DNA from: Catonia carolina
Lineage: Eukaryota; Arthropoda; Insecta; Hemiptera; Achilidae
DNA: 64,000 nucleotides
Direction of reading: 5' to 3'
NCBI GenBank assembly: GCA_035578175.1
Contig: JAQMRL010000001.1
Coordinates: 187,295,783-187,359,782, forward strand
Part shown: one piece after another, positions 1-13,100 of the stretch
How the letters are laid out: each line of letters opens with the position of its first letter
How positions within the stretch are numbered: the stretch's first letter is position 1
Made by a program: the position numbers and the translations under genes
The notes under the pieces: model-generated
What the model was told of the DNA's origin: nothing
The model's input: the letters and a program-made list of their open reading frames with translations, nothing else
The model's database searches: none

Positions 1-735
1 GAAAAACGTCACAGCTTCCACACCAACTAAGAAACGTGTTGGTAAGTTGACTTACGGATGACCTGCATGTGATATCTGCTTACATAAAAAAAATTTAATA
101 TTCTAGCCTACCCTTGACACTAAACGATAATAAAATATTTCCCTTTTAACATATTCTATTTCTGTCAATGCTATTAATTTACGTTAAAGAATTTTCTACA
201 AAATAAATGTGTTGTTGTTGTTTAGGTCAACAGCCAAAAGGCTGGTTTGAACCTCTAGAGGTTTTACTAAGTAAAGCGAGGAGTGAGGTAGTTTACCATG
301 CCTTCCTCACTGAGTGGAAAAGTACGCTTATCAGCATGCCGGGCCCTCTGAAAAGCACATATGTTCCACTCTGTAAATGACACCTTCACTTCATTCACCA
401 CAGGGTCTGGCTGTACAATGAAATTCATTACTTTCAGAGAAGATAACTCTGATTAGTGTCTTCTACACCTCTACCTCTTCTGTTCTTAAATGATCCAGTC
501 ATTTAATTGACTGACCATGTGATAAGAAACAGAACTATTTATTTTAGCCCTGCAACAAACAGATTGAGTGTAAATAATTTGATACTCCACCTGTCTGTTA
601 TGGGCAGACAAAATAAATACAATAATGATTAGTTTCAGACATACATTGACCTCATCGCAACAAGTTTTATTGCATACTGCACTACTCGTTTCTATAGCCA
701 CTGAAGTAGCTTCGTGTAGCACGTGTGTTAATTAT
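1..735 (+). repeat. Duplicated segment, copy 1 (partner at 32505-33140)
   Basis: Positions 1-208 and 608-735 align with 32505-32720 and 32721-33140, from the shared start GAAAAA(C/T)GTCACAGCTT to the shared end near CACTGAAGTAGCTTC. Copy 1 carries an extra AAC-tailed retroposon (209-607). The partner instead carries an expanded minisatellite. It may extend left of the window. Confidence 0.8.
209..607 (-). mobile_element. AAC-tailed SINE-like retroposon, copy a
   Basis: A ~399 bp unit. On the minus strand it begins CTGCCCATAACAGACAGGTG and ends CTAAACAACAACAAC. It is flanked by the 11 bp direct repeat ACAAAATAAAT (198-208 and 608-618), and the paralogous segment at 32.7 kb lacks it. The TSD and simple-repeat tail indicate target-primed retroposition. 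No clear Pol III boxes were seen. Confidence 0.85.
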
Positions 736-1327
736 TGAAATTTCTAGCAGATTGTTAAAAAAACTCTAGTGTATTTATAGTTAAATTATATTTTTATTCA
801 ACTCTAAAAAAGTTACAAAATAATTTAGGAAAACTCTTAGTTAATTTTTTAAATATTTTTCCTCATTTATTTATAGAGATTCTACGTTGCATCACAAAGT
901 CTTAATAAATAAGCCTACTAACTTATTTAGGTTGAGAGACAAATCTGAGGTAGGTAGATATGGGTTTTATCTCCAAGTGTTATCAGTAAATACTTGGTTG
1001 CATTTATAGGTAATAATGAAAACTAAAAAAATCATTTTATCAACTTTATTAAATTATGGCCATTAAAAAATCCCTTTATGTTTAATAATATCAGGCAAGA
1101 TCAGTTAATCATGGATAGGAAGTAACCACTAGAAATTAAGTTACAGAGAATGGGTGAATGACCGTAAAAATTGAGTGATTTTCAACTCTGTGACATTCCT
1201 GTGGTAAGAATATTTTAAAGAATAATAATTAAACATTAACTTTAAATGAATTTAGGATATTAGAATGAACTGCTGTTTATTTACAGAAACAAATATTTTT
1301 AATGTAGCCAAGTTAAAAATATTATTG

Positions 1328-1678
1328 TTGTAGTTTAGGTCATCAGCCCAAAGGCTGGTTTGAATCTCTAGAGGTTTTACAAAGTAAAATGAGGAGTAAG
1401 GTGGTTTACCATTGCCTTCCTCACTGAGTTGAAAATTATGCTTATCAGCATGCCAGGCCCTCTGAAAAGCATCTACTTTCCACCCTTCAAATGACACCTA
1501 CATTTCATCCACCACAGGGTCCTATGGATAACTCTGATTAGTGTCTTTTACACCTCTACCTCTTCTGTTCTTGAATACTTCAATCACTTCAGTGATAATA
1601 AACACAACAATTTTTTGTAGCCCTGGAACTAAGAAATTAGTGCAAATAATTTAACACTCCACCTGTCTGTTAAGGGTG
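1328..1678 (-). mobile_element. AAC-tailed SINE-like retroposon, copy b
   Basis: Same family as 209-607. It is flanked by AAAATATTATTG (1316-1327) and AAAATACTATTG (1679-1690), a 12 bp target-site duplication with one mismatch. The short internal open frame (SFEGWKVDAFQRAWHADKHN) is retained. Confidence 0.8.
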
Positions 1679-1714
1679 AAAATACTATTGCTGACCATTA
1701 TTGTTATAGATATT

Positions 1715-2745
1715 GAAGTCACGAGATTGCCTTTTGCATATGGATGGGCTGTGAGAAAGGGAATTGAAAATTTGACAGAGCTGCCAACCTAAAAATTTGA
1801 CAGAGCTGCCAACCTCAACAGCGAAACACTCTCGTACATTTCACTACCATGCAGTTTCTACATACATTTTGTAAGCTGTGGTTTATTCCAAGAAAATTTT
1901 TTCTTCATAAACCTTATAAGAAATAAATGTGACCTTTAATATTGTGTATAGCTTAATTACACAACTAGAAATGTTTGATTTACTGTAATTACCAGCTACC
2001 TTATTCCATTGGAACAAAATTTTCTACAAATGAATCGCCTTTTTTACTATTGCTGTCACCAGTATCTTCACTATCAGTCTCACTAGTATATACTTGGTCG
2101 GCCACATTGGCGCAGTTGGTAACGTGCTCGCCTCTCATCATGCGGTCTTGGGTTCGAATCCCATTCAGGCACGGCATATTTTCATACGTTACAAAAAAAA
2201 TCATTTCATTCTTCACCGTCTGCATTAGCAGTAATTGCAGAACAGTCGGACGTTAAAAAAAAAAAAAAAAAATAGTATCTACTTAACTTTTTCCTTTTTT
2301 TAGCAGGTGTCAACAAAACTGTTGAACAATAACTTCTTCACGTCTGTAATTTCCTTCCTTATTTTTCAAATTGTGGAATGAGAAACATCACAGCAGTTAG
2401 CCATTCACTAATGAAACCACTAGAAGCAACTTTGCTTTTGTTAAGAGGCCGCCAATGGCATTTTTGTTTAGCTTCAACTTCACAGCATTTTGTTACACTG
2501 TATATCAGATTTCGTTCAGCACAATGAATAGTCTGCCCACATTTTTGAGAAACTAACATTTCTATTTACAGTAACAAACAGTTATATTCATATAGTTAAC
2601 CTAGAAAGGTTCCGTGATATACTGTATATGCTCTGCGTATAGTATAAGTTTCTTGTGTTGGTTGTACTGAAATTAAAGCAGTCGCGCATGTGCACTGATG
2701 CTTTCGCCCCTTTACCCCACGTTGCAAACAAAGGTAAACTCGTGA
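1715..2745 (+). repeat. Duplicated ~0.8 kb segment, copy 1 (partner at 57119-57920)
   Basis: Aligns over its length with 57119-57920: shared GAGATTGCCTTTTGCA near the start, ACTAGAAATGTTTGATTTAC in the middle, and GCAGTCGCGCATG near the end. Apart from point changes, copy 1 differs by a small local duplication (GACAGAGCTGCCAACCT twice) and by a SINE at 2096-2272. It is too small and too diverged to classify. Confidence 0.8.
2096..2272 (+). mobile_element. tRNA-derived SINE, family A
   Basis: A tRNA-like head with an A-box-like TTGGCGCAGTTGGTAAC and a B-box GGGTTCGAATCCC, a ~100 bp body and a poly-A tail. It is flanked by TAGTATATACTT / TAGTATCTACTT. The paralogous site near 57465 is empty. 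Confidence 0.85.
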
Positions 2746-3200
2746 CTCAATTAACTATATATTGCTGAACTGAAAAATATTGTTATTGCATAGAGGTAGC
2801 TAATCTTTATGTCTGCTTATGAAATTTGCCATTTTTTATTTGCTTTATAACTGCAATTCAAGCAAAATCATCTTGTGCACAATTTTAATATTATACAATA
2901 CCTTTATTTTATGTTTTGTCAATGATCAGTTGAAACTTATTCACTAAACTCATTTGTCATTATTAATAGATTGTAAATGCTTGTATTATAGTGCACATTT
3001 CCCCAAAAATTGTTGTAGTCAAAAGAACTTTCTCAATTTTGATCTTGTCATAAAAACATATTTTTGACTAAATCACTGACTTTTTTAGTCCAAAGAAAGC
3101 AGAGGAGTCTCCTTCTGAAAAAGTTTTAAGAATATTATCCACCTGCGGAATCAGTATTATTCACAATTCTTTTAAATCTATGAATTTGATAATCTTACAA

Positions 3201-3716
3201 CGCTGTGCCAAGGGAGGATCCAGGTGTTATTGTGGGGAGTCTGTGTCTGTGAAGAAGAACAAGATGAAGGAGGAGGAGAAGAATCTGGCGGGGTTTGAGG
3301 GTATGAAATACCCCCAACCATGAGGGGGAGTATTCTCCCCTGGAAATTGTTTGAAAATTTAAAGCTGAAAACTCGATTTTAGGTCTAATAAAATTTATAA
3401 ATAAGGATAAGCTGACAAACACTTGCCACTTTTATGTTAGCAGACTGTAAACACTCATAAAAGCATAGCAATAGTAAAACTCCCAAAATCTTAAAAATTG
3501 TCATCTTTGTTTATTATAGGCCTATATCCTATCTAAGAATAATACCCTAGTTGTAGCCATCGGTTGTTTATTGGAGTTGGTTTTTATCAATTAAAATGTC
3601 TACCTATTGCACTGTAGTTCTAAAAAAATCTACAATATTGCATAATTTGTAAAAAAAATTATTATCTCCGGAGCAATTGCCCTCGGTGCCCTCTCTATGG
3701 ATCCGCCCTAGCGCTG
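3201..3716. mobile_element. Small MITE with GGATCC-containing terminal inverted repeats
   Basis: The ends are inverted copies (AGGGAGGATCCA at the left; AGGGCGGATCCA read inward from the right). The body is AT-rich with short poly-purine runs. No transposase is present. Target duplication not resolved. Confidence 0.55.
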
Positions 3717-5913
3717 TTCACTGCTGTGAAAGTTTTCATGCGGCTTTTACGATTCATCGTTTAGTAACTAAAAAAAAAAAATCGGATGGATGAATCGGAC
3801 AACATTCAAATCTCCCCACTCTAGAGTATTCATAGTTCGTATTATGGCCGGTAGTGCTAATATCAACAACAGACGAAATAATAGATATTCGTAGAAGGCA
3901 AAACATTTCCACTACCATTTTCATTCCAGCACATAGAATAAAGTTGAGAATAATATTAATGGGAATTGTACGTTAAAAGATAATAAAATAGTAATACAAA
4001 CCATTATTATAAGCATTTTTTCTATTTAGTTACTAATGGACGAATAAACAGAACTGTCTGTTCCTGCCTTTTCCCAACTTTTCAGAAATAAAGTATATCT
4101 GATGTCTCAAATATGGCGAACTTCCCCTACTTTATTTACACTACACATATGATTTATCAGTGAGTTCGACCATTATCTTTCAGCTGGTTGTGTTTGTCGC
4201 ATTGTAGGCCTACCAAACAAGAGTGCTTAGCCGGTTGTATTTGCATTGTTTATTGATTTTAAACTAACAGCTAGTTCTCGTCTAGTATTTTGTTATAATT
4301 AATGATGCATGTGTTATTAACTTAGCAATTCATATTTTGGGTAAGCGTTTTATACAATAGATATCACTATTTTTCTTTCGAAGCGTTGTTAAAATCAACT
4401 TATTTTGCCCAGCAATTGTTCCGATTTGTACATCTTTGTAACGGGGTTTCTGTCACTTTTTACTCGAACAAAAATGAATTGTAATTAATTTTTTAGATTG
4501 TCTAAATTGTTAAATTGAAGTTCATATTTCTCTTTAAACTCTGTCAAACTATGGATACATAAAAAGGAGAATCAAACTATAGCAATTAACGTTTGAGTGC
4601 GTGATACAAATTTATTCTACGTAACTTCTAATTACATCCGCCTGCGTAGTGCGGGATTAAATAGTTTATAAAACAGGCCTAGGTTTCTAGCTTGTGTCTA
4701 TTATTGTATCACGTTAATTTTATTTTTAGTTTTATTGGTCATGACACGATTCAATACGTTACAGAAAACTTAGATACCGGTAGACTCGTTTTTTATGCTG
4801 GCCTGTTTCACTAAAATGTGACTGTTAATATTGCATTCAGATGTGCTAGATCATAATTTTGCATATTGGCCTGTCATAATTTCATTTTTCAACTTGTGTG
4901 TAATAGAACTACTACCTTTATAAGCCTAAGTGAAATTTCTTTCAACAAAATTGAATTAGCAGTGGAGTTCCCATTACTAGTTCTTTCAACTTTTTTGGTC
5001 GGTTCTTTGTATAGCAAGTTATTTAACCAGAAAAACCAAATTATGAATTAATACTTATAGTTTCAAAACTGTCATAGACTGACTTGAAATTTTCTGTTGG
5101 CCGATAATAATCGTAAACTATATTCAGTACAAATCTAGTCAGTATCAGATGGTACAAGATAAGTATGGTTTCTCTTAAAATTTTAAGAGTTTTTGTTTAT
5201 AAGGAATCACTAATACTTTGTAATACAGGAATACCAATAATGGTAATAGAGACTTAATATTATGTACAACAGGCTGATGTGGTAGAGGCACTGGTTTCAA
5301 TGTTTTTGATCAGGTTTTCCATCAGTAATTTTCATTTCTTTTCCTTCACCATCTGCAGTAGCATTAATGTGAAAAGAGTTTGATATGAAAACAAAAACGT
5401 AATAAAAGGCGAAATAATTTTTGTAAACTTTAGTGAACTCACATTTGCATAACATTATACTAAGAAACATAATGGACAACACTCCATCAGGTACTACGTA
5501 TTCTTAAATCTTTTCCGTGTCCTCAGATAGGCTCTACATAACCTGTTCTCAGTTCAAAATATCTTTTAACTATTGTAAAAATTCAAATCACTTAAAAATT
5601 GAGACTATTTCCTCAAATTTATTTGTCATCTAGGCTTTCCTTTAAGGAATTCATCGGTACTGTACTTTTTCTCAGAATTCCAATTTCGTTAATTTTTACA
5701 TAACATTCTCTACTTATTACTATAAAAAAATTTCTTGATTGCTGTGTGTATTTTTTTTGTGAAGTTGCAGTTTTTTTTTGTACTGCTGCATACTACCCTT
5801 AACTCACTTTGGCTGATGCATTTCTTGAATGTCTTACTTTTTGTGCTTAAGTTTTTTGTGATATAAAAGCAGTTTGGAATAGTTTTTCAGTAAAGAATCG
5901 TAATCAGCGGTTA
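3717..5913. other. AT-rich intergenic DNA upstream of HACD3, nothing certain
   Basis: No conserved coding exon, RNA gene or clear transposon was recognised. It is a plausible location for the HACD3 promoter and untranslated first exon, but no specific start signal can be supported. Confidence 0.3.
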
Positions 5914-6060
5914 CCTTGTGTAGTATAGTGGTAGTGCTTTAGCGTACAATGCGGAAGTTCCAGGTTTTATTCCTGGCTGGGGGCTGGAACTTATAACTAG
6001 TCAAAACCCATCATTCCAGTCACATTCAAGTCGGAAATTCGAATAACTGAAAAACCAAAA
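5914..6060 (+). mobile_element. tRNA-derived SINE, family D (degraded)
   Basis: Contains GTAGTATAGTGGTAGTGCTT (A-box-like) and CCAGGTTTTATTCCTGGC (B-box-like), followed by the same body words (AAAACCCA) as the family D copies at 46588 and 55686. Confidence 0.5.
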
Positions 6061-6130
6061 ATTTCTAATCAGTGTATTTCTGTAAATATCAATTTTTAGA
6101 TCTGACATTGTTTTTTTTCATGAGGATTAA

Positions 6131-6695
6131 CCCTTACAGTGCCAGCCTACTTCTGTGCGATTTGTACCATTTTATATAATCTACCCATAACATGGCTATT
6201 TTGCAAGGTATCTTAATGACTTATTTGTTTTGTTAGTAATGAATTGATCTAGTATGACATTCAACTTGGAACATATTTCTTTCAATATAAAAATAAAGTG
6301 ATCCGTAGTCATTTTTTGTGGAAATTTCCTCTTTGATTTAAAAAAACTCACCCTAAAAATTATGTTAGTCAATTTCACATATATCACTTTAAAGACAATT
6401 AAATTTATCCAAAAATTACAAAAAAAATCATTTATCTATTGTAAAAAATAAATATACTGTGATAAAAGTTTTAAAAATTTAATTTTTAGTTTATTTAATT
6501 AATTAAATTCATAAAAGAACTACACGTATTTTTTCAATCTATATTTCTGATTATTTTCATACATTGTTTTTAAAAATTGAGTGAAAAATAAAAATTTTAT
6601 GAATTTTTCAGTCAATGTACTAATAAAAGGTCGACGACGGTATTTTTTAGTAAAACTGCTGACGTCCTAATAATAGGACGCTGGAACTATAAGGG
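6131..6695. mobile_element. piggyBac-like MITE
   Basis: A 565 bp unit bounded by TTAA on each side (6127-6130, 6696-6699). Its TIRs are CCCTTACAGTGCCAGCC and CCCTTATAGTTCCAGCG (right end read inward). TTAA target sites and CCC/GGG termini are diagnostic of the piggyBac superfamily. It has no transposase, and a subterminal hairpin (CGTCCTAATAATAGGACG) lies near the right end. Confidence 0.75.
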
Positions 6696-7001
6696 TTAAA
6701 TTACGGTGCTAAATTTTGAAGTATTCGAAAGTTTAATACTACTCATTGTTATTAAATGATGTTTTACTATTACTGTAATTGATTTATAAATATCCTGATT
6801 TAACTGGATTCCTAGGTTATTTATTTAAAATTTTCATGGATGCATGCACCAACTGTGATTAATTTTATTATTGTACAAAAAAATTGGTTTCTTTAGTAGA
6901 CTGATGTAGGCTATACTATAAAAATTTGTATTACATCATAATTTGAGAGTTGGGTCTTCTAGTATGTAAAATTTTTAATAAAATATTTGTTTTGTTTACA
7001 G

Positions 7002-7045
7002 AGTAAAAATTAAATACCTTATGAATTATTGCTTAAACATCAACA
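7002..7045 (+). promoter_or_regulatory. HACD3: HACD3 5' UTR segment with an overlapping upstream ATG
   Basis: Between the splice acceptor (ends 7001) and the HACD3 start lies an ATG at 7021 in another frame. It has a weak context (C at -3). If the first intron were retained, its frame would run to 7260; in spliced mRNA it continues out of frame into exon 2. The ribosome would have to leak past it to reach 7046. The untranslated first exon and promoter were not identified. Confidence 0.55.
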
Positions 7046-7120
7046 ATGCCAAGTCCATTTGTGTATTGGGCTCAAGATGTGAAAAATCTGTACATCAAAG
7101 TGGATTTAAAAGATGTTACT
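7046..7120 (+). CDS. HACD3: HACD3 coding exon 1 (residues 1-25)
   Basis: Start of the p23/CS domain. The ATG at 7046 has A at -3 (context CAACAATGCC) and opens the frame that continues through all later exons. The donor is GTAAGA at 7121, phase 0. The exon is preceded by an acceptor (TTTGTTTACAG ending at 7001), so 7002-7045 is 5' UTR joined to an unseen upstream exon. Confidence 0.9.
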
Positions 7121-10100
7121 GTAAGATCACCTTTTTAATTATTGTACATCATATTATTATTTTAAGTTTATATAATCGAAGGTATAGGAAATTAAAAATT
7201 GGTGTGAAACATTCACACAACTTTCTCTTGCCAATGCAAATAATGACCAATATAACCTAACATTAGTAATAAAATATTAGAAATAAACAAAAAACTAACC
7301 TCAAAAAACATAACCTTACGTAATGAGTAATGAAAACATAATGAGTTTGGCTTAAAAATATGGAAAATCACTCTTTCACGCTAAAGTAGGCTCTGTACAG
7401 AAAAATACTTTAAATAAAAGTTGTAGATCAATGTCCCATAAATTTGATTATATATACTTTTGTCGTAAAATGGATACTAAGACCGAAATCTTAAAAAAAT
7501 CAATTTTTCACACGTTTTCGTGAGAAAAAAACAGAAAATCGCTAATTACCACTAAACTAAGCGTTATACAAAAAAATGTTCAAAATAAAAGTTGTAGGAT
7601 TTCAAATTCTCTACAGTTTTTATTATATACATTTTTTCGCTGAAATGCATATTAAAGCCGTAATCTCAAAAAAACAATTTTTTTACATGAAAACAGCCAC
7701 ACCAAGAATTTCAGCAAACATGGTGCCTACCCTATCTTGTAGAGCATAAAACATTTTGTAAACCAGGCAATTTATAAAAAAATTGTAGGACCAGTTTTTG
7801 AGATAATTGCAAAAAAGTGAAAAATTACACGAGTAAACTACTACTTCCGGTTGACAGATTTTGATGAAAATGTTCGTGTCGGGTCCGGTAGTGGTATGTA
7901 ACTGAAGTTTCAAGTTTGTACGATGTTCCGTTCTTAAGATATTCTGTATACACACACAGACCAATTGCTAAAAACATGTTTTTTGGGTTCAGGGGGTCTG
8001 AAAACATGTAGATCCTGTGAAAAAACTCGATTTCGAAAAATCCCCATGAAAACAATACTTTCCTTCCTATATATTCATGTAGGCAAGAGAAAGTAAAAAA
8101 CAACAACTTTTTTTTAAGCTTTTTCTCTACAGCCCCTAGTGTAGAGGCCGTTACGGATTTTCCGTATTTTTAAGTTCTACAGAGGTTGATTTTCATTTTG
8201 TGTCATTCACTCACGATTAAAATTAGGTTATATATTTCATTTTACAATATTTACTCATGATTACACGTAGTTTCTATGTTTTATTATTTATATTGCAAGA
8301 GAAAGTCATGTGAGTGATTCACACCAGTTTTTTATAAACTGAAATTTTGAACAATCACACCAGTATAAAAATTTACGTTAAATTTAATGTTATGTGATAG
8401 TATTAAAAAGAACGTAGACCATGATTGTAAAGAACAATATAAAGTTATATAAGTTTTAAATTACGTGAGTTTTGATAATAGATGCATTTCCAATTTATCT
8501 GTACATAATATCTTGATAATTTTATCATTATTGTTAGTACACAAAGAGGGCTGTTAAATAAGTAAATTTTAGTCATTTAGTTTTTTTCCAGATAAGGTCA
8601 ATAAATTTTAATGGGTATTCAATTCATTATTAGCTAATAATACTATAAATTTTATGATCTGTTTTCACTGTTAAAGCATAATTTTTTATTTATAGTTTAA
8701 ATATTTTTGTTTACTATTTGGGATGAACTTTTATTATCATTTAGCTAAATATTTTGTAATATCCAGATTGTATTAGTAATATTCAATTAAAAAACAAAAA
8801 AGAATGACATTGTTTGTTTGAAATAACAAATAACACCCACAATCGAGATAATAAAAACATTGAATATTATCATTAAATCGAACACTATTGTTATAGTGGA
8901 ATTTATGGTAGAATTTTTTTTTGTACATTATAGTTTTTGTACATTATAGTTTTTGTACAAAGGCATAGTTACAGTTAGTTAATTGTTAGTTAATTAGTTG
9001 GTTAATTGTTTATGTGTGCTGGTTATATTATAAAGTTTGTGCTGTATTTCCAGGCACTAACCATCAACGTCTCGTTTCTGCATTCTGTGTTGTAGCGTAA
9101 CCTTCCCAATCCCTAAATTCCAAAATTTGATATTTCATAAATAATTTAACTGATACATTATTTTTACGTCACAATAAAAGTTTATTTATTTTAATAAATA
9201 ATCAGTAGCAGCCTAGTCTTAGTTGGAGTCACCATCAGACTACAGTCAATGCTCGATTTAACAGACTTTCAATTTAATGGACGCCTCCTAAATAAATAAA
9301 ATGGTTTGAAAATTACAAAAATTTAAGGAATGCTAGTTTTTGTAAGAAAAACATGTACCTTTCTTCCTAAAAGTTATGATAAAAATAAGGCTGTATGCAA
9401 ATCCGATGTTTACTTTAACACATTCTTCTTCTTTTAGTGCGCTATCCGTTTCGGATGTTGGCGACCAACATGGCAATTCTCACATTGTCGACAGCAATAC
9501 GGAAAAGTTCAGCAGATGTCTTTCCGGTCCATTCCCTGAGGTTGTGTAGCCAGGATATTCTTCTTCTTCCTGGTCCTCTCTTTCCATCTATTTTCCCTTG
9601 CACAATGAGCTGTATGAAAGAGTATCTGGACTCATTCCGCATGACGTGTCCCAAATACTGAAGTTTACGGATCTTGATGGTGTTCAATATTTCTCTGGAT
9701 TTCTTCATCCGTCTCAGAGCTTCTTCATTTGTTACATGCTCTGTCCATGATATTTTAAGCATTCTCCGGTACAACCACAATTCAAAGGCTTCTATACGTT
9801 TAATCATACTCTTGTTCAATGTCCATGTCTCTGCTCCATACAGCAAAATAGAGAAGATGTAGCACCTCAAAAGTCTGATTTTCGTTTCAATGGTAAGATC
9901 ATGGCTCCTGAAAACTCTGTTCATTTTATTGAAAGCAGCTGTTGCCCTTGCTATGCGATATTTAATCTCGTGTGCCATGTCCCAATTTTCATTTATCATT
10001 ATTCCCAGGTACATTGTGTGTTTCACACATTCTAATTGCTGGTTATTGACGAAAATTTTGGCATTGTCGTTTCTGTGCTTGGAGATCAACATGAACTTCG

Positions 10101-13100
10101 TTTTCTTACTGTTGATATCAAGGCCATATTTGCAACTTACTGTGGCTATTTTGCTCACTAGATGCTGTAGACCTTCTTCACTATCGGCAAGTACTATGGT
10201 GTCATCCGCATATCTTATATTGTTGATTCTCTCACCTTGAATTGGTATTCCATACTCCTCTTCACCATCCAATGCCTCTCTAAAAATCTGTTCCGAATAG
10301 CAGTTGAACAGCAATGGCGACAAGACACATCCCTGTTTAACACATTATAAAAACATAATCCCTAGCTTGCAGCAACCAGTGGCAGCCACATGTGGTGGTT
10401 TGTGCGCCCGGCCTAAATGTTGTAGTTACTTGTAAGGGGCAAAATAAGTAAACTGTAATTTTTTTCCATTAATAAAGATGATTTAAAAGAAATGTATTAG
10501 GGTGATAGTGAATCTATGAATACAAAAAAATTATTAAAAGGATTTGTATTATTTTTATTACCATGCTGAAAAAAACTGGTCAGGTTTTTCTTTATTTTGT
10601 TAGTGAATACACCATTTATCAAAACTTATCACAAAATATCTTAACCTTTTGTCAAACTACTGTGTTACTTTAAAGGAACACAGCATTTTTCTGAACAACC
10701 AACCAATTTTTCGTTAATACTAAAATGAACAGACCACTGAAATACATTAAATTATACAGAGAATGATTTTTACCATCAGATCATAATGAATTTTCAGTAA
10801 TGCTTGGATTTTGTTTATGTTGACTTACACAGGAGCGTCAATTATCCAAACCACTATCGATGGAAGAAATAAATATTTACTCAAGCAGATGCCTTTTCTG
10901 CCCTAAAAACTGCAATGCTATGGTTAAAAAAACAGCCTGAATTTAGTGCTGCTGTAGCATTGTTACCAAAATGAATGAGAGAAGTTGCTGCTACAAAAAG
11001 ATTTTTATTTTTTTTTTTTTTTGTTTTTTTTTTTTTTTGTTTAACGTCCGACTGTTTTGCAAATTGCTGCTAATGCAGACGGTGAAGGATGAAATGAATT
11101 TTTTGTAACGTATGAAAAAATGCCATGCCCGAGTGGGATTCGAACCCAAGACTGCGTGATGAGAGGCGAGCACGTTACCAACATCGCCAACGCGGCCGAT
11201 TTTTATTTTAAGTTGCATCAACAGTTTGTTCGTTAGTGACTATGGTGGGTTAGGAAACTGGAACCATGGGTTTTGCCACATAATAATTTACAGACCTTAG
11301 TCGGGATTTGAACCCAGGACCTCTGTGTTGTACGCTAATCACTGTATAGTATGTACAAATGTGTTAAAAAAATATTTCTTAACTGATTTTACTGTAGTTT
11401 GTTTCGTTAATTTATTCAGTTTTGAAATTCTGTATTTTTCCGTTGGTTTTTATAATCTGTAGTAATAAAATGCAATATATATATATTTTTTTAACTAAAG
11501 TTTATGTTAGCCTTTAATAAACTTTAGGACATGTTACCATTTACGTTGTATTACATTAGGTATGTCCACACTCATGTGCTTTCTTTTTCAACTTGCGATG
11601 TCGCATGCTACCACCTTCCCGCACTCGTTTTAAGAGCTTTATCTAAAAAAAAAAGATAACTAATATTTTGAAACACTTCACTACATTAAAGCCTGTTCTT
11701 TCTTGCATTGATTGGTTTGATTTAGACTGTTTTATTTAGAAATTAATCGGAGATAACTCCAGCAATTTACGCAAAAAAATACTCAGTTCCTAGCCGGTTT
11801 TCCGTTAATGTGGTTTTTAAACGTTCGTTACTCAGTTCAGGCTTTTCATAAAAATTGGTGTTTAATTGGTGGTACGTTGAAGATAATAGTTTTTTCTATA
11901 ATATGAATATTTTAAAAGTTAAATCTCATGTTCTGTTTTAATATGCCGGCAATTTTTTAAAAAAGTTCTTTTTTGTCTCCTCGTAAAGGTAGGGAAATGA
12001 TTTTTGGACTGAACCATGCATTTTCACAACAGTATTATGTCAAGCAAAGCGGTTATTTTTTTAATAAAAACATCGTTATATTACTCAGAATGAGCTGTGC
12101 AATGAGTTACAGCAGGAAAACACAGAAGTTTGTTTTTCTAAGCGACTATACTCAGAGCAGATACCACTATAGAGCTGTTTCCTCTCAAGAAGTTGAGAGG
12201 CTAATAAAATTTTCTATTAACACCACATATCTATTTCAAATTACAAATGCAAAATACGATACATGGCACAATACTGCTGTAAAACTGCATTGTTCTGTCC
12301 AAAAATCATTTCATTATCTTTACATGAAGCCAAAATACACTTTTTTTTTGAAAATTACCGGCATTTTAAAATGGAACATCAGACTTCTATTTTAAAATTT
12401 TCTTATAGAGAAAACTCTGATCTTCAATGTACTTAAACGCTGTTCTTTTATGAAAAGCCTGGATGGAGTAACGGACATTTAAAAACCACATTAACGGAAA
12501 ACCGGCCAGAAACTGAGTACTTTTTTGCGTAAATTGCTGGAGTTATCTCCGATTAATTTCTAAATAAAACAGTCAACCAATCAATGCAGGAAAGAACAGG
12601 CTTTATTTAGTGAAGTGTTAATAAATATTTTTTATGTTTTCTTTTTGAGAAAAAGCTCTTCAAATAAGTGTGGGAAGGTGGTATGCCTCTAAGCGCATGC
12701 GATGTAGCATGCTACATAGCACGAGTGTGGATGTAGGTATTGTTACAGTAGCGTATCAAATTACAGTATTTAGCATTTTTGATTATCGTAATTTTGTTTA
12801 AAGATTAGGAAGTACCACGTCACTGAATTTAAATCACTGTAACCACAAAGTTCAATTTATATTTTCCCTTAAACACATCAAGCTTTTAATTTCATTCAGT
12901 GAGCGATTTTATGAATGCACATCACAAAAATATTATTTATAATATCACATAAAGTTTTTTTACGATGCCATAATAAAATAAAATTTTAAAATTATTTAAT
13001 AATGTTTTTACTTTATTCCAGGACAAGGTAATTTCTCTAGAGACCGACAGCTTGGAAATGGATGCTGAAGGTGTTGGGGCTCACGGTAATTCATCTTATC

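Noticed and set aside
2096..2180. Apparent tRNA gene (A- and B-box sequences)
   Set aside because: The sequence has a B-box but no full cloverleaf I can support. It repeats at 11.0, 45.5 and 63.4 kb with poly-A tails and target duplications, so these are SINEs, not tRNA genes.
10991..11221. 76-residue minus-strand frame with poly-lysine
   Set aside because: Translation of the SINE and its poly-A tail.
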